Origin: an uncultured Eubacteriales bacterium
GTDB lineage: Bacteria > Bacillota > Clostridia > Oscillospirales > Acutalibacteraceae
Direction: 5' to 3'
Assembly: GCA_910584745.1 (NCBI GenBank)
Contig: CAJUDG010000006.1
Location: forward strand, 124,001-188,000
Length of the DNA stretch: 64,000 bases
In this document: positions 52,652 to 60,565 of the stretch, in pieces
How positions within the stretch are numbered: position 1 is the stretch's first letter
Layout: each line of letters opens with the position of its first letter
Position numbers and translations under genes: made by a program
Notes under the pieces: model-generated
What the model saw: only the letters and a program-made list of their open reading frames with translations
Database searches by the model: none
What the model was told of the DNA's origin: nothing

Positions 52652-52653
52652 GC

Positions 52654-52962
52654 TCAGACCTCCCCCAGCAGCAGGAGCTTTTTGGCTATGCTCCTTGCGT
52701 CCACCTGATACTGGCCGCTCTGCACCTCCTGGCGCAGGGCGTTCAGAGTGCCGGTGGTGGTGGCTGTGCGCACCTCCTGAGAGAGCTTCCCCTGCAGCTC
52801 CATCTTCACGGGGTCCTCGCCCTCCCGGGAGGACAGGGTCACCTGGTCAAACTTCTCGGCAGAGGGGCCGGGCCTGACCGGGCTGCCGCCATAGCTGCGG
52901 GGCTTGCTGACCCTCATGGAACCGGCAGGATTGACGGGGTTGATATTGGACATATTGATCAT
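52654..52962 (-). CDS. flgM: Anti-sigma factor FlgM
   Basis: A 102-residue inhibitor of FliA. The N-terminal half is Pro/Ser-rich and flexible, followed by DQVTLSSREGEDPVKMELQG and the C-terminal helix pair with GQYQVDARSIAKKLL, the sigma-binding region. Export through the completed hook relieves FliA. It is the first gene of the late operon, with AGAGGG seven bases upstream of the ATG. Confidence 0.93.
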   Translation of the reverse strand: MINMSNINPVNPAGSMRVSKPRSYGGSPVRPGPSAEKFDQVTLSSREGEDPVKMELQGKLSQEVRTATTTGTLNALRQEVQSGQYQVDARSIAKKLLLLGEV

Positions 52963-53013
52963 TTGACATCCCTCTTTTCTGGTTGGGGGTATGGTTTTCG
53001 ATTCCTCTAAATA

Positions 53014-53059
53014 AAATATCGGATGAGCCCCGGAAAAATTAAGGGGTCATCCGATATTT
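53014..53059. terminator. Palindromic terminator after cheB
   Basis: Long inverted repeat AAATATCGGATGA(G)CCCC / GGGGTCATCCGATATTT with a short A-rich loop, T-rich on both outer sides. It ends the che operon and can act in both directions. Confidence 0.75.
53016..53042 (-). promoter_or_regulatory. Candidate sigma-D promoter of the flgM operon
   Basis: Minus strand TTAA (53039-53042), 15-base spacer, TCCGATAT (53016-53023), matching TAAA-N15-GCCGATAT at three of four and seven of eight positions. The -35 lies in the loop and the -10 in one arm of the cheB terminator hairpin, with flgM starting 54 bases further on. Confidence 0.55.
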
Positions 53060-53116
53060 CTTGAATTTTATTTGCTCTATATATTGTGTGGCGGCCGTTT
53101 CGGCCCCCATTCCGGC

Positions 53117-54163
53117 TTACTTTCCGGCCTGAAGGCTGCGAAGCAGCACGCTTGCCACACGCTCTATGCTGGCCTGCTCGCAGACCGCGCCCTTTTCATA
53201 GGCCACGCCGGGCATACCGTACACAACGCAGGATTCCTTATCCTGGCCGATGGTATAGGCGCCCCTGCGCCGCATACGAAGGAGCCCCTCGGCCCCGTCG
53301 GCGCCCATGCCCGTGAGGATTATGCCCATCATCTTGCAGTGCACGTTCTCCGCCATGGACATAAACAGCGCATCCACCGACGGCCTGTGGCCGCTTACCT
53401 TCTCCCCCGGCGTGCATGAGACGTAATATTCCCCGGCGGGGTTGCGGTTTATCCGGCACTGCAGGTCGGCCGGGGCCACCAGGGCCAGGCCCTTCCGCAG
53501 CTTGTCGCCGTTCACGGCCTCCCGCACCTCCATCTGGCACAGGCGGTCCAGGCGCTCGGCGTACATCTTTGTGAACCCGGGCGGCATATGCTGCACTATC
53601 ACCATGGCCGGGATGTCCGCGGGCAGGCGCTTCATCACCTCAAGGGTGGCCTCCGTGCCGCCGGTGGACGCTCCAAGGCCGATTATGTACTGCTGGGACC
53701 CCCTTATGGGCCCCACCGTCGACGGTACGGGCAGCTCCGGCACGGCCACAGGCCCCGTCTTTGCCGGCCGGCGCACCTTGGCGTGGGAGGCCTCTATGAC
53801 CGCCTCGGTAAGCGAACGCACGAACTCGTCGCGGCTCTGCACACCGTCGGGCTTTCGCACGAAGCCCACCGCCCCCGCGTGCAGCGCGTCGAAGACCCTG
53901 AGGTTCAGCGACGACGCCAGCACCACCGGCAGCGGATGCAGGGGCAGTATCTTCTTTAAAAATTCGATGCCCGTCATACCCGGCATCTGCACGTCGCAGG
54001 TCATTACGTCCGGGTTCAGGGACTTGAGCTTGTTCTCCGCGTCTATGGCGTTGATGGCGTACCCCGCCACCTCGATGCGCGGATCCCTTGAAAGGCCCTC
54101 CATAATGATCTTCCTGGCAATGATGGAGTCGTCCACCACCAGGACCCTTATCTTGTTTGCCAA
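53117..54163 (-). CDS. cheB: Chemoreceptor methylesterase CheB
   Basis: A 348-residue two-domain enzyme: a receiver (phospho-acceptor Asp57 in VMTCDVQMPG) and a C-terminal methylesterase with the triad Ser166 (GASTGG), His192 (QHMPPG) and Asp289 (GMGADG). It removes methyl groups from receptor glutamates. The best start is TTG at 54163, with GGGGGG seven bases upstream; an in-frame ATG at 54244 would overlap cheR by 38 bases and add 27 residues without homology. It ends the che operon. Confidence 0.95.
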   Translation of the reverse strand: MANKIRVLVVDDSIIARKIIMEGLSRDPRIEVAGYAINAIDAENKLKSLNPDVMTCDVQMPGMTGIEFLKKILPLHPLPVVLASSLNLRVFDALHAGAVGFVRKPDGVQSRDEFVRSLTEAVIEASHAKVRRPAKTGPVAVPELPVPSTVGPIRGSQQYIIGLGASTGGTEATLEVMKRLPADIPAMVIVQHMPPGFTKMYAERLDRLCQMEVREAVNGDKLRKGLALVAPADLQCRINRNPAGEYYVSCTPGEKVSGHRPSVDALFMSMAENVHCKMMGIILTGMGADGAEGLLRMRRRGAYTIGQDKESCVVYGMPGVAYEKGAVCEQASIERVASVLLRSLQAGK

Positions 54164-54206
54164 CTTCTTTCCCCCCTGTGATTCATGGAAAATCGCGCCC
54201 GGTCCT

Positions 54207-55049
54207 TCAGCGCTTCTGGAATATAGAGGTGGCCACCCGGGCATAGGGCGTGTCGGGCGGCAGGTTCTCTGCCTTGCTGATGATCAGATACCCCCCGGGC
54301 ACAGTGGCGTCGAACATCCTGCGCGCAAGGGCCGACTTTGTGGGCTGGTCGAAATAGATCATCACGTTGCGGCAGAATATCACGTCGAACTTCCTTTTAA
54401 AGTGTATGGGGTCCATCAGGTTGAACTGCTTGAAGATGACGTTCTGCTTTATCTTGGGCGCCACCTCGAACATCTTGCCCCCGGCGGGCTTGAAATAGTT
54501 CTTCTTCCAGTGGGGCGGGATGGTGTCGGGCAGCTCGTATATCCCCTTCTTGGCCTTGTTCAGAGCGTCCATGGAGATGTCAGAGGCCAGCATCCTGGTG
54601 TCCCAGGCCGAGGCCTGGCCCCCAAGATAGTCCATCATATACATGGACACGTTATAGGGCTCCTCTCCCGACGAGCAGGCCGCGCTCCAGATGGACAGGC
54701 ACTTGTCCCTCTGGTGCCTTCTGACTATGTCCGGCAGAATGGTCTTCGTAAAGTAGTCGAAGGATTCCACCTCGCGCATAAAATAGGTATAGTTGGTGGT
54801 AAGCTTTGAGAGCAGCTGGTTTATGTCGTCCCCAGAGCCCTTTTTCAGCAGATAGTCCACATACTCGGTGAAGCTCTTATACCCCATGTTCTTCACCGTG
54901 CTTGAAAGCCGGCTTGTGACAAGCTGGCGCTTCTGGTGCAGGTCTATGCCGTATTTGCTCTGAACAAAGCTTACAAGGCGGTTAAAATCTTTGTCCGTGA
55001 TCACCATGGAGGTCTGGGCGGCCGCGGACGTGTTCTTACTGGTGTCCAT
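54207..55049 (-). CDS. cheR: Chemoreceptor methyltransferase CheR
   Basis: A 280-residue SAM-dependent methyltransferase. An N-terminal helical domain (about 15-85) with LLSKLTTNYTYFMREVESFD leads into the SAM-binding fold (IWSAACSSGEEPYNVSMYM near 122, and FDVIFCRNVMIYFD near 225). It overlaps cheW by 14 bases. It methylates receptor glutamates in the adaptation cycle with CheB, CheC, CheD and CheV. Confidence 0.96.
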   Translation of the reverse strand: MDTSKNTSAAAQTSMVITDKDFNRLVSFVQSKYGIDLHQKRQLVTSRLSSTVKNMGYKSFTEYVDYLLKKGSGDDINQLLSKLTTNYTYFMREVESFDYFTKTILPDIVRRHQRDKCLSIWSAACSSGEEPYNVSMYMMDYLGGQASAWDTRMLASDISMDALNKAKKGIYELPDTIPPHWKKNYFKPAGGKMFEVAPKIKQNVIFKQFNLMDPIHFKRKFDVIFCRNVMIYFDQPTKSALARRMFDATVPGGYLIISKAENLPPDTPYARVATSIFQKR

Positions 55050-55533
55050 ACAGCAGCTGGGTGCAGTCCAACACCATAAGCGTCTTTTTGCCGCCGGGCA
55101 GGCTGTACATGCCCGTCACCATTTTCTGGGCGGCCATATCGCTCTGATGGGGCACGGGCAGAATCTGGTTTTTCTGGATGTCCACCGTCTGGTCCACCTC
55201 GTCCACCATAATTCCGATCTGGGTTCCCTCCATATCCAGTATCACCGTGCAGAACTTATCCTCCGGCACACAGTTCGTCATCAGCCTGAAATCCACAATG
55301 GGCACGATGCCGCCGCGCAGGTTCATGACCCCCCTGATGTCCGGGGGCAGCATGGGCAGCCAAGTGATGGAGGTCTCCCACTGGGTAAGCATCTCCTTCA
55401 CATATTTGGTGTCCACGCCGTAGTAAATACCGCCGGAGAGGAAGATCAGATACTTGTCAGTTTCGACCTCAACGGCGTCCTCGCCCGGGGTCAGCACTGC
55501 TGTATCTATTGTCATTTCAGTCATATTCTCCAT
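55036..55533 (-). CDS. cheW: Chemotaxis coupling protein CheW
   Basis: A 165-residue CheW-domain adapter joining receptors to CheA. The core DKYLIFLSGGIYYGVDTKYV, VMNLRGGIVPIVDFRLM and MVDEVDQTVDIQ are typical. I use the ATG at 55533, behind AAAGGA; the frame opens earlier at 55575 and another ATG is at 55524. It lies between cheA and cheR. Confidence 0.95.
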   Translation of the reverse strand: MENMTEMTIDTAVLTPGEDAVEVETDKYLIFLSGGIYYGVDTKYVKEMLTQWETSITWLPMLPPDIRGVMNLRGGIVPIVDFRLMTNCVPEDKFCTVILDMEGTQIGIMVDEVDQTVDIQKNQILPVPHQSDMAAQKMVTGMYSLPGGKKTLMVLDCTQLLYGHQ

Positions 55534-55626
55534 ACAGCGCAAATCCTTTCCTGTTGCTTTTATATCTTGCTGCAATTCATACCGATATTATATCAAAAGC
55601 TCTCCGAGTTTGCAAGCCCCAAGTCC

Positions 55627-57714
55627 TCAGCCCGCCTGGGACGCGGTGTAGATGCTGGCCACGTCCAGGATGATGCTGATGTCGCCGTTGCCAAGGATGG
55701 TGCAGCCCGTAACGCCGTAGTTCCTAATGCCATAGTTGTTCACATAGTCCGGAAGGGGCTTCACCACCACCTGCTGCTCGCCGATGAGCTTGTCAACGAA
55801 CAGGCAGAAGGAGTTGTCGCCCGACTCCACCCAAAGGATGATGCCGTCGCCTATCTCGTCCTTGCCGCTCTCCATCTGGTAGAATTCCTTGGCCCGCACC
55901 ACCGAGTAGAAGTTGTCCATGACCCGGAGCATCTCGCCCTTGGTGGCGTCATGTATGACCTCGCCGCTCTCCACCTTCACTATGGAGCGGATATTGTTGA
56001 TGGGCACCGTGAACACCGAATCGCCCACAGACACCTCCATGCCGTCCATTATGGCCATGGTCAGCGGTATCTTCAATGTAGTGGTCATGCCGAAGCCCTT
56101 TTCGGAGGTTATGCTCACCGTGCCGCCCACGCTCTCCACGTTGGACTTCACCACGTCCATGCCAACGCCGCGCCCGGAATACTCCGTGACCTCGGTGTTG
56201 GTGGAGAAGCCGGGCATCAAAAGGAAGTTCAGTATGTCCTTGTGTGAATACTCTACGCCCGGCATCGCCAGCCCCTGGCGCATGGCCTTGCCCAAAATCG
56301 CGTCGTCGTCGGCCCCCTGGCCGTCGTCTATTACCTCTATAATGACCTCGCTGCCGGTGTGGCGGGCGGAAAGGGTTATCCTGCCCACGGGGTCCTTGCC
56401 GGCGTTTATGCGGTCCTGTGCGTTCTCCTCGATGCCGTGGTCCATGGAGTTGCGGACGATGTGCATCAGCGGGTCGCCGATGCTGTCGACGATGGTCTTG
56501 TCTATCTCGGTCTCCTCGCCCTCAAGGACCAGGTTGACCTCCTTGCCCAGCTTCTTGCTCATGTCGCGGACTATCCTGCGCATCTTCTGGAAGGTGGCCG
56601 AGACCGACACCATCCTAAGGGACATGGACACGTCCTGCAGCTGGTCGGTAAGGGACCTGAGCTGCCTTGCGGCGCTGGTGAAGTTATCGAGCTTCAGACC
56701 CTCAAGGTCCGGAGAGGCTGTGACCATGGACTCGGTGATGACTATCTCGCCCACCACCGCGTTCAGCTCGTCCAGCTTTGAGAGGTTCACGCTGATAAGG
56801 CTCTCCTTCTGGTTCTTATTGCTGTTATTGTTATTGCCCTGCTGGGCGGCGGCCTGCTGGGGCGCGGCGGGGGCGCTCTGCTGGGCGGCGACCTGCTGGG
56901 GCGCGGGCTCGGCGGGCTTCGGGGCCGGGGCCTCCTGGACCTCGGGCTCCTCATACTCGAACAGGTTATAGTGGCCTATGGAGCCCGCGTCCTTCACAAC
57001 GGCCAGGGCCCTCTGCCTGAACTCGTCGGTAAGGAAGCGCAGCGAGAAGCCCTCGTCCACCACCACGGCGGCGGTCTCGGCGTTGCTGTCCACGTCCGCG
57101 GGGTAGTAGTCAAAGTTCTCCTCCCCGTCCACCGCGTCCTTCACGGCGCTTGCCAGCATGAACGCCCTGAGGTTCTCCATGCCGGCCCCCTCGTCGAAGA
57201 AGACCTGTATGCCGAATGGGAACTGGCTGCTGGTCCGGCCGCCGGTGCCCGCGTCGCCGGAGGCCTCCTCCGGGGCGGCCTCCTCTTGGGCTGGCTCCTC
57301 CTCGCCGGACTTGCCCTGAATTTTATTTGAGAAGCTATTAATATTCGCCATTATGTTGTCGATATCATCTGTGAGGCTGTCTCCGTTCTCCAGCTTTTCC
57401 ACCTCGGCCTTGAAATAGTCGATGGCCTGGAAGATAAGGTCGAAGAGCTCGGGCCTCAGGTCCTCGGCCACGGCCTCCATGCCCTGGTCGCGGATTATAA
57501 AGAACATGTCCTCAATGCGGTGGGCGACCGTCATAAGGTTGTCGAACTCCATCATTGCCGAGGAGCCCTTTATGGTGTGCATGATACGGAATATCTCGTT
57601 CACATCCTCCTGGGAGAAGGTCTTGCGATCCTCGGCTCCCAGCACCATCTCGTCAAGTGATTCCAAAAGCGTGTTCATCTCATAGAGATAGGCTTCCATC
57701 ATATCGTTGGCCAT
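55627..57714 (-). CDS. cheA: Chemotaxis histidine kinase CheA
   Basis: A 695-residue kinase. The P1 phosphotransfer domain carries His46 (FRIMHTIKGSS), a P2 CheY-binding domain spans about 165-265, and a Gln/Asn-rich linker precedes dimerisation helices (about 300-360). The ATPase has its N box (RNSMDHGIEENA), G1 (DDGQGADD) and G2 (GRGVGMDVVK), and a CheW-like regulatory domain is C-terminal. All catalytic motifs are intact. First gene of the cheA-cheW-cheR-cheB operon. Confidence 0.98.
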   Translation of the reverse strand: MANDMMEAYLYEMNTLLESLDEMVLGAEDRKTFSQEDVNEIFRIMHTIKGSSAMMEFDNLMTVAHRIEDMFFIIRDQGMEAVAEDLRPELFDLIFQAIDYFKAEVEKLENGDSLTDDIDNIMANINSFSNKIQGKSGEEEPAQEEAAPEEASGDAGTGGRTSSQFPFGIQVFFDEGAGMENLRAFMLASAVKDAVDGEENFDYYPADVDSNAETAAVVVDEGFSLRFLTDEFRQRALAVVKDAGSIGHYNLFEYEEPEVQEAPAPKPAEPAPQQVAAQQSAPAAPQQAAAQQGNNNNSNKNQKESLISVNLSKLDELNAVVGEIVITESMVTASPDLEGLKLDNFTSAARQLRSLTDQLQDVSMSLRMVSVSATFQKMRRIVRDMSKKLGKEVNLVLEGEETEIDKTIVDSIGDPLMHIVRNSMDHGIEENAQDRINAGKDPVGRITLSARHTGSEVIIEVIDDGQGADDDAILGKAMRQGLAMPGVEYSHKDILNFLLMPGFSTNTEVTEYSGRGVGMDVVKSNVESVGGTVSITSEKGFGMTTTLKIPLTMAIMDGMEVSVGDSVFTVPINNIRSIVKVESGEVIHDATKGEMLRVMDNFYSVVRAKEFYQMESGKDEIGDGIILWVESGDNSFCLFVDKLIGEQQVVVKPLPDYVNNYGIRNYGVTGCTILGNGDISIILDVASIYTASQAG

Positions 57715-57770
57715 ACCGTTTCCACCTTTTCTGCATAGATTGCCGGGCGCCTATCTGCCCCAGCCCCTTT

Positions 57771-57800
57771 ATTATAGCACAGGCCCGCACAAAAACGCAA
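57771..57800 (-). promoter_or_regulatory. Sigma-A promoter of the cheA operon
   Basis: Minus strand TTGCGT (57795-57800), 18-base spacer, TATAAT (57771-57776) preceded by TGC, an extended -10. About 60 bases from the cheA start. Confidence 0.75.
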
Positions 57801-57860
57801 GCCCTCTAGTTAGTATTCGGCTGCCGAGATTAAAAATTAAGAGATGCTTGCGGTTTATTC

Positions 57861-57889
57861 TTGCCTTTTGGCAGATTTTATTATAGAAT
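57861..57889 (+). promoter_or_regulatory. Sigma-A-like promoter for the FliK-like/PilZ operon
   Basis: Plus strand TTGCCT (57861-57866), 17-base spacer, TAGAAT (57884-57889), upstream of the gene at 57951 and divergent from the cheA promoter. Confidence 0.6.
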
Positions 57890-57950
57890 AGAGTGACAGC
57901 CACTAAATATCCCCCGGCTTTTATCTTATAGAATCATAGGAGCAGATGAT

Positions 57951-59375
57951 ATGCCTGAGATTTTGCGACCTACCAACCCCGTCCCGGGGTATGACAACGT
58001 CTCGGGGCGGCAGCCGATAAACCCGCAGGACCCAAATACCAATATACGCAATATCGTGGACCCCAACCGCGTCACCAGGGGCGACCAGCGCACCGACCAG
58101 CAGCAGGCCGGGGACGCGTCCGTTTCCCATAGGGTGCGGTACGAGTCGAATTTCCTCACCTTTTTGCAGCGCATGGCCAACTCCCCGGACTCGGCCTCTG
58201 CCATGCTGCGCCTTTTGCAGGGCCAGGGGCTGCAGGTCTCGTCGGGCATTACGGCGGGGCTTGCCGAGGAGCTGCAGGCCTTTCTGGAGATGCTCAAGAT
58301 GGACGAAGCCCAGCTTGCGAAATTCTTGCAGAACCAGCTGCAGAGCGGCCAGCGCTTCGGCGGGGCCCTGTTCGCCGCCCTTAGAAACGCCTTCAACAGC
58401 TCACAGTCGGAGATGTTCCGCACGGAGATACTACAGTTTCTGCGCCAGTACAGCGACTGGTCCTCCACCGGGCACCTTGAGAACCGTATGCTGCGCACCC
58501 TTTACGACATGACCCGGTCCCTGCCCTCCCACTGGTCGAACCAGCTGATGGACATGGCGGCCAAGATGGAGAACGGCATCGCCGCCCACGACCGCCAGGG
58601 CAACCTGGATCTATTGAGGGGCCAGGTGTTCCCGCTGATCTCGGACTATGTGCGCCGCACCCACGACCACGGCATGGCAAGGGGGCTGCTCTCCATGCTG
58701 ACTTTGGACATCGTGCGCTATGAGAACGGTAACGAGAGCTCTCTTATACAGGCTTTCCGGCACCTTGGGAACTACAATATCTTCAAGGCGGACCTTAACG
58801 GCCTGTCGGACTCGGACATACTGCGGCTTCTGACCGATACGGAGTTCAGTAAGGCCTCAAGGTCGGATAATTTCACACAGCGGTTCATAGAGCTGGCCCA
58901 GCGCTCCCTCCAGGGGGAGGGCGGCACGGCGGCCCAGGACATATTCCGCAGCCTTATGAGCTCCATACTGATAAACGAGAGCGTCTATATGCCCCTTCAG
59001 CACATGCTGCTGCCCTTCCAGTGGGAGGATAAGGCGGTGTTCTCGGAGATGTGGGTGGACCCGGACGCCGAGCACTCCGGCGGCCAGGAGGCCCCGGCGC
59101 CCCGGCTGCTGATAAAGATGGACATCGAGGGGGTGGGTCCCTTCGACCTGGTGATAGACGGCGCGGGCGGCAAGACCTCCCTGATGGTCTCCTGCCCCCA
59201 GGAGGTGGCCGCCTTCTCCGGGGACATCAGCCGGGACCTGACGGATATCCTCACAAGGAACGGCCTGTCCCCGGGTGATATCCGGGTGTCGGCCATGAAG
59301 AAGCCCATGAATATTTCCGATGCGTTCCCAAATCTATTTCAAGAGGTGAAAAGCGGTGTCGACGTCAAGGTCTGA
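57951..59375 (+). CDS. FliK-like protein (YlqG-type)
   Basis: A 474-residue protein. The N-terminal 60 residues are polar and likely disordered, residues about 65-330 are helical, and the C-terminal about 110 residues (LLIKMDIEGVGPFDLVIDGA, then EVAAFSGDISRDLTDILTRN) resemble the FliK hook-length-control domain. It overlaps by 20 bases a gene for an isolated FlhB C-terminal domain. This pairing mirrors ylqG-ylqH of Bacillus, supporting a dedicated ruler-switch pair outside the main operon. The AGGAG site is eight bases from the ATG. Similarity is by pattern, so the FliK link is moderate. Confidence 0.65.
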   Translation: MPEILRPTNPVPGYDNVSGRQPINPQDPNTNIRNIVDPNRVTRGDQRTDQQQAGDASVSHRVRYESNFLTFLQRMANSPDSASAMLRLLQGQGLQVSSGITAGLAEELQAFLEMLKMDEAQLAKFLQNQLQSGQRFGGALFAALRNAFNSSQSEMFRTEILQFLRQYSDWSSTGHLENRMLRTLYDMTRSLPSHWSNQLMDMAAKMENGIAAHDRQGNLDLLRGQVFPLISDYVRRTHDHGMARGLLSMLTLDIVRYENGNESSLIQAFRHLGNYNIFKADLNGLSDSDILRLLTDTEFSKASRSDNFTQRFIELAQRSLQGEGGTAAQDIFRSLMSSILINESVYMPLQHMLLPFQWEDKAVFSEMWVDPDAEHSGGQEAPAPRLLIKMDIEGVGPFDLVIDGAGGKTSLMVSCPQEVAAFSGDISRDLTDILTRNGLSPGDIRVSAMKKPMNISDAFPNLFQEVKSGVDVKV

Positions 59376-59757
59376 TGAGCCCCGCCCCACCCGCCAGCGG
59401 GCGGTGGCCCTGCAATACGGCGTCAGCGATTCGGCGCCGGTGATAGTGGCCGCCGGAATGGGCCATCTGGCGGAAAAGATACTGGATGTGGCCCAGGAAA
59501 ACGGCGTGCCCATATACGAGGACAACTCCCTTGCCACCATCCTGTCACAGCTGAACCTTGGGCAGCAGATACCCGAGGAGCTCTATAGGGCGGTGGTGGA
59601 GATATACGTGTACTTTCTCAATTTCGACTTTAACCGTCAGTCCCAGGGGCTGAGGCAGCTGCGCAGCCTGATACCCGGCGTGGGCCAGCCCCGCGCCGCC
59701 GGCAGGGATGAGCCCGCGCCCAGCGAACAGGGATCCGGCGGATCCCCGGAGAATTAG
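59356..59757 (+). CDS. FlhB C-terminal-domain paralogue (YlqH/FhlB type)
   Basis: A 133-residue soluble protein corresponding to the part of FlhB that follows the autocleavage site. AVALQYGVSDSAPVIVAAGM, ILDVAQENGVPIYEDNSLAT and PEELYRAVVEIYVYFLNF align in order with the FlhB tail at 16.3 kb. The NPTH segment is replaced (the region begins RQRAVALQY), so it neither needs nor performs cleavage. It may substitute for or compete with the cleaved FlhB fragment. The start is GTG behind AAGAGGTG. A Ser/Gly/Glu-rich tail ends the protein. Confidence 0.88.
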   Translation: MSTSRSDEPRPTRQRAVALQYGVSDSAPVIVAAGMGHLAEKILDVAQENGVPIYEDNSLATILSQLNLGQQIPEELYRAVVEIYVYFLNFDFNRQSQGLRQLRSLIPGVGQPRAAGRDEPAPSEQGSGGSPEN

Positions 59758-59768
59758 GAGGTCAACCC

Positions 59769-60401
59769 ATGTTGTTTTTTAAGAAGAAGGAGAAAGCGTC
59801 CAAAAACGCCACCCTCTGCGTGCTGCTGGACAGCAGCACCGCCCGGGTGCTGGCCCGGGGATATCTGGAGGGGCCCCCCGACGGGCTGAACCTGCAGATA
59901 AACGTCATAGAGGGCGATCCCCTGGCGGTGGTCCACACCGACCACGTGCAGATAGTCCCCGCCGACGAGGAGATGACCCCGAAGCTGGGCCACGTTATCC
60001 ACTATCAGGGCGCCCGGCTGGTGCTGGAGCCCCTTAGGGAGCTTGTGGGCAACACCGTGCGCGCCAACCTGCGTATGCCGGTGGATTTCGACACCTTTGT
60101 CTATCCCACCGACGGCACCCCCGGCCGCTGGCGGGCCCGGGGCAACGACCTGAGCTGCGGGGGCATAAGCTTCTACAGCCAGGGCCGGTTCAGCGTGGGG
60201 GACATAGTGGAGGTGGTGGTGCCCATCACCCGGGGCGGGCCGCTGCTTTTGGGCTGCGAGCTGCTGCGCACCAAGGATATGGACGACGGCTCGCGGTTCT
60301 ACGCGGCAAAATTCACCGAGGTACTCAACGAGCAGGAGAGTATGCTGCGCGAGGCCGTCTTCAATGTACAGCTCAAGAGCATACAGCGCTCCAGGCGCTG
60401 A
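59769..60401 (+). CDS. PilZ-domain cyclic di-GMP receptor (YcgR-like)
   Basis: A 210-residue protein with an N-terminal YcgR-type beta domain (about 15-90) and a PilZ domain (about 95-200). Both ligand motifs are intact: RANLR (RxxxR) and NDLSCGG (D/NxSxxG). YcgR proteins bind the motor as a brake when cyclic di-GMP is high. It is encoded 11 bases after the FlhB paralogue behind AGGAGG, placing a second-messenger brake beside export-switch genes. Confidence 0.93.
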   Translation: MLFFKKKEKASKNATLCVLLDSSTARVLARGYLEGPPDGLNLQINVIEGDPLAVVHTDHVQIVPADEEMTPKLGHVIHYQGARLVLEPLRELVGNTVRANLRMPVDFDTFVYPTDGTPGRWRARGNDLSCGGISFYSQGRFSVGDIVEVVVPITRGGPLLLGCELLRTKDMDDGSRFYAAKFTEVLNEQESMLREAVFNVQLKSIQRSRR

Positions 60402-60440
60402 CGGCGGAGCTGGTAATTTCAGGGAAATTTACAAAACCTG

Positions 60441-60469
60441 TTGCATTATCTCTAAATATGGAATAAAAT
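60441..60469 (+). promoter_or_regulatory. Sigma-A promoter of the SLH-protein gene
   Basis: TTGCAT (60441-60446), 17-base spacer, TAAAAT (60464-60469), in the 164-base gap after the PilZ gene. It predicts a leader of about 90 bases. Confidence 0.7.
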
Positions 60470-60565
60470 CCAATTATAAGGACACACGGAAGGAGGGGGA
60501 TGCACATACCCTGGAGGCACGTCCGATCCGATAAAATTTTGATGATTTTAGAGAAAGGGAAAAAA

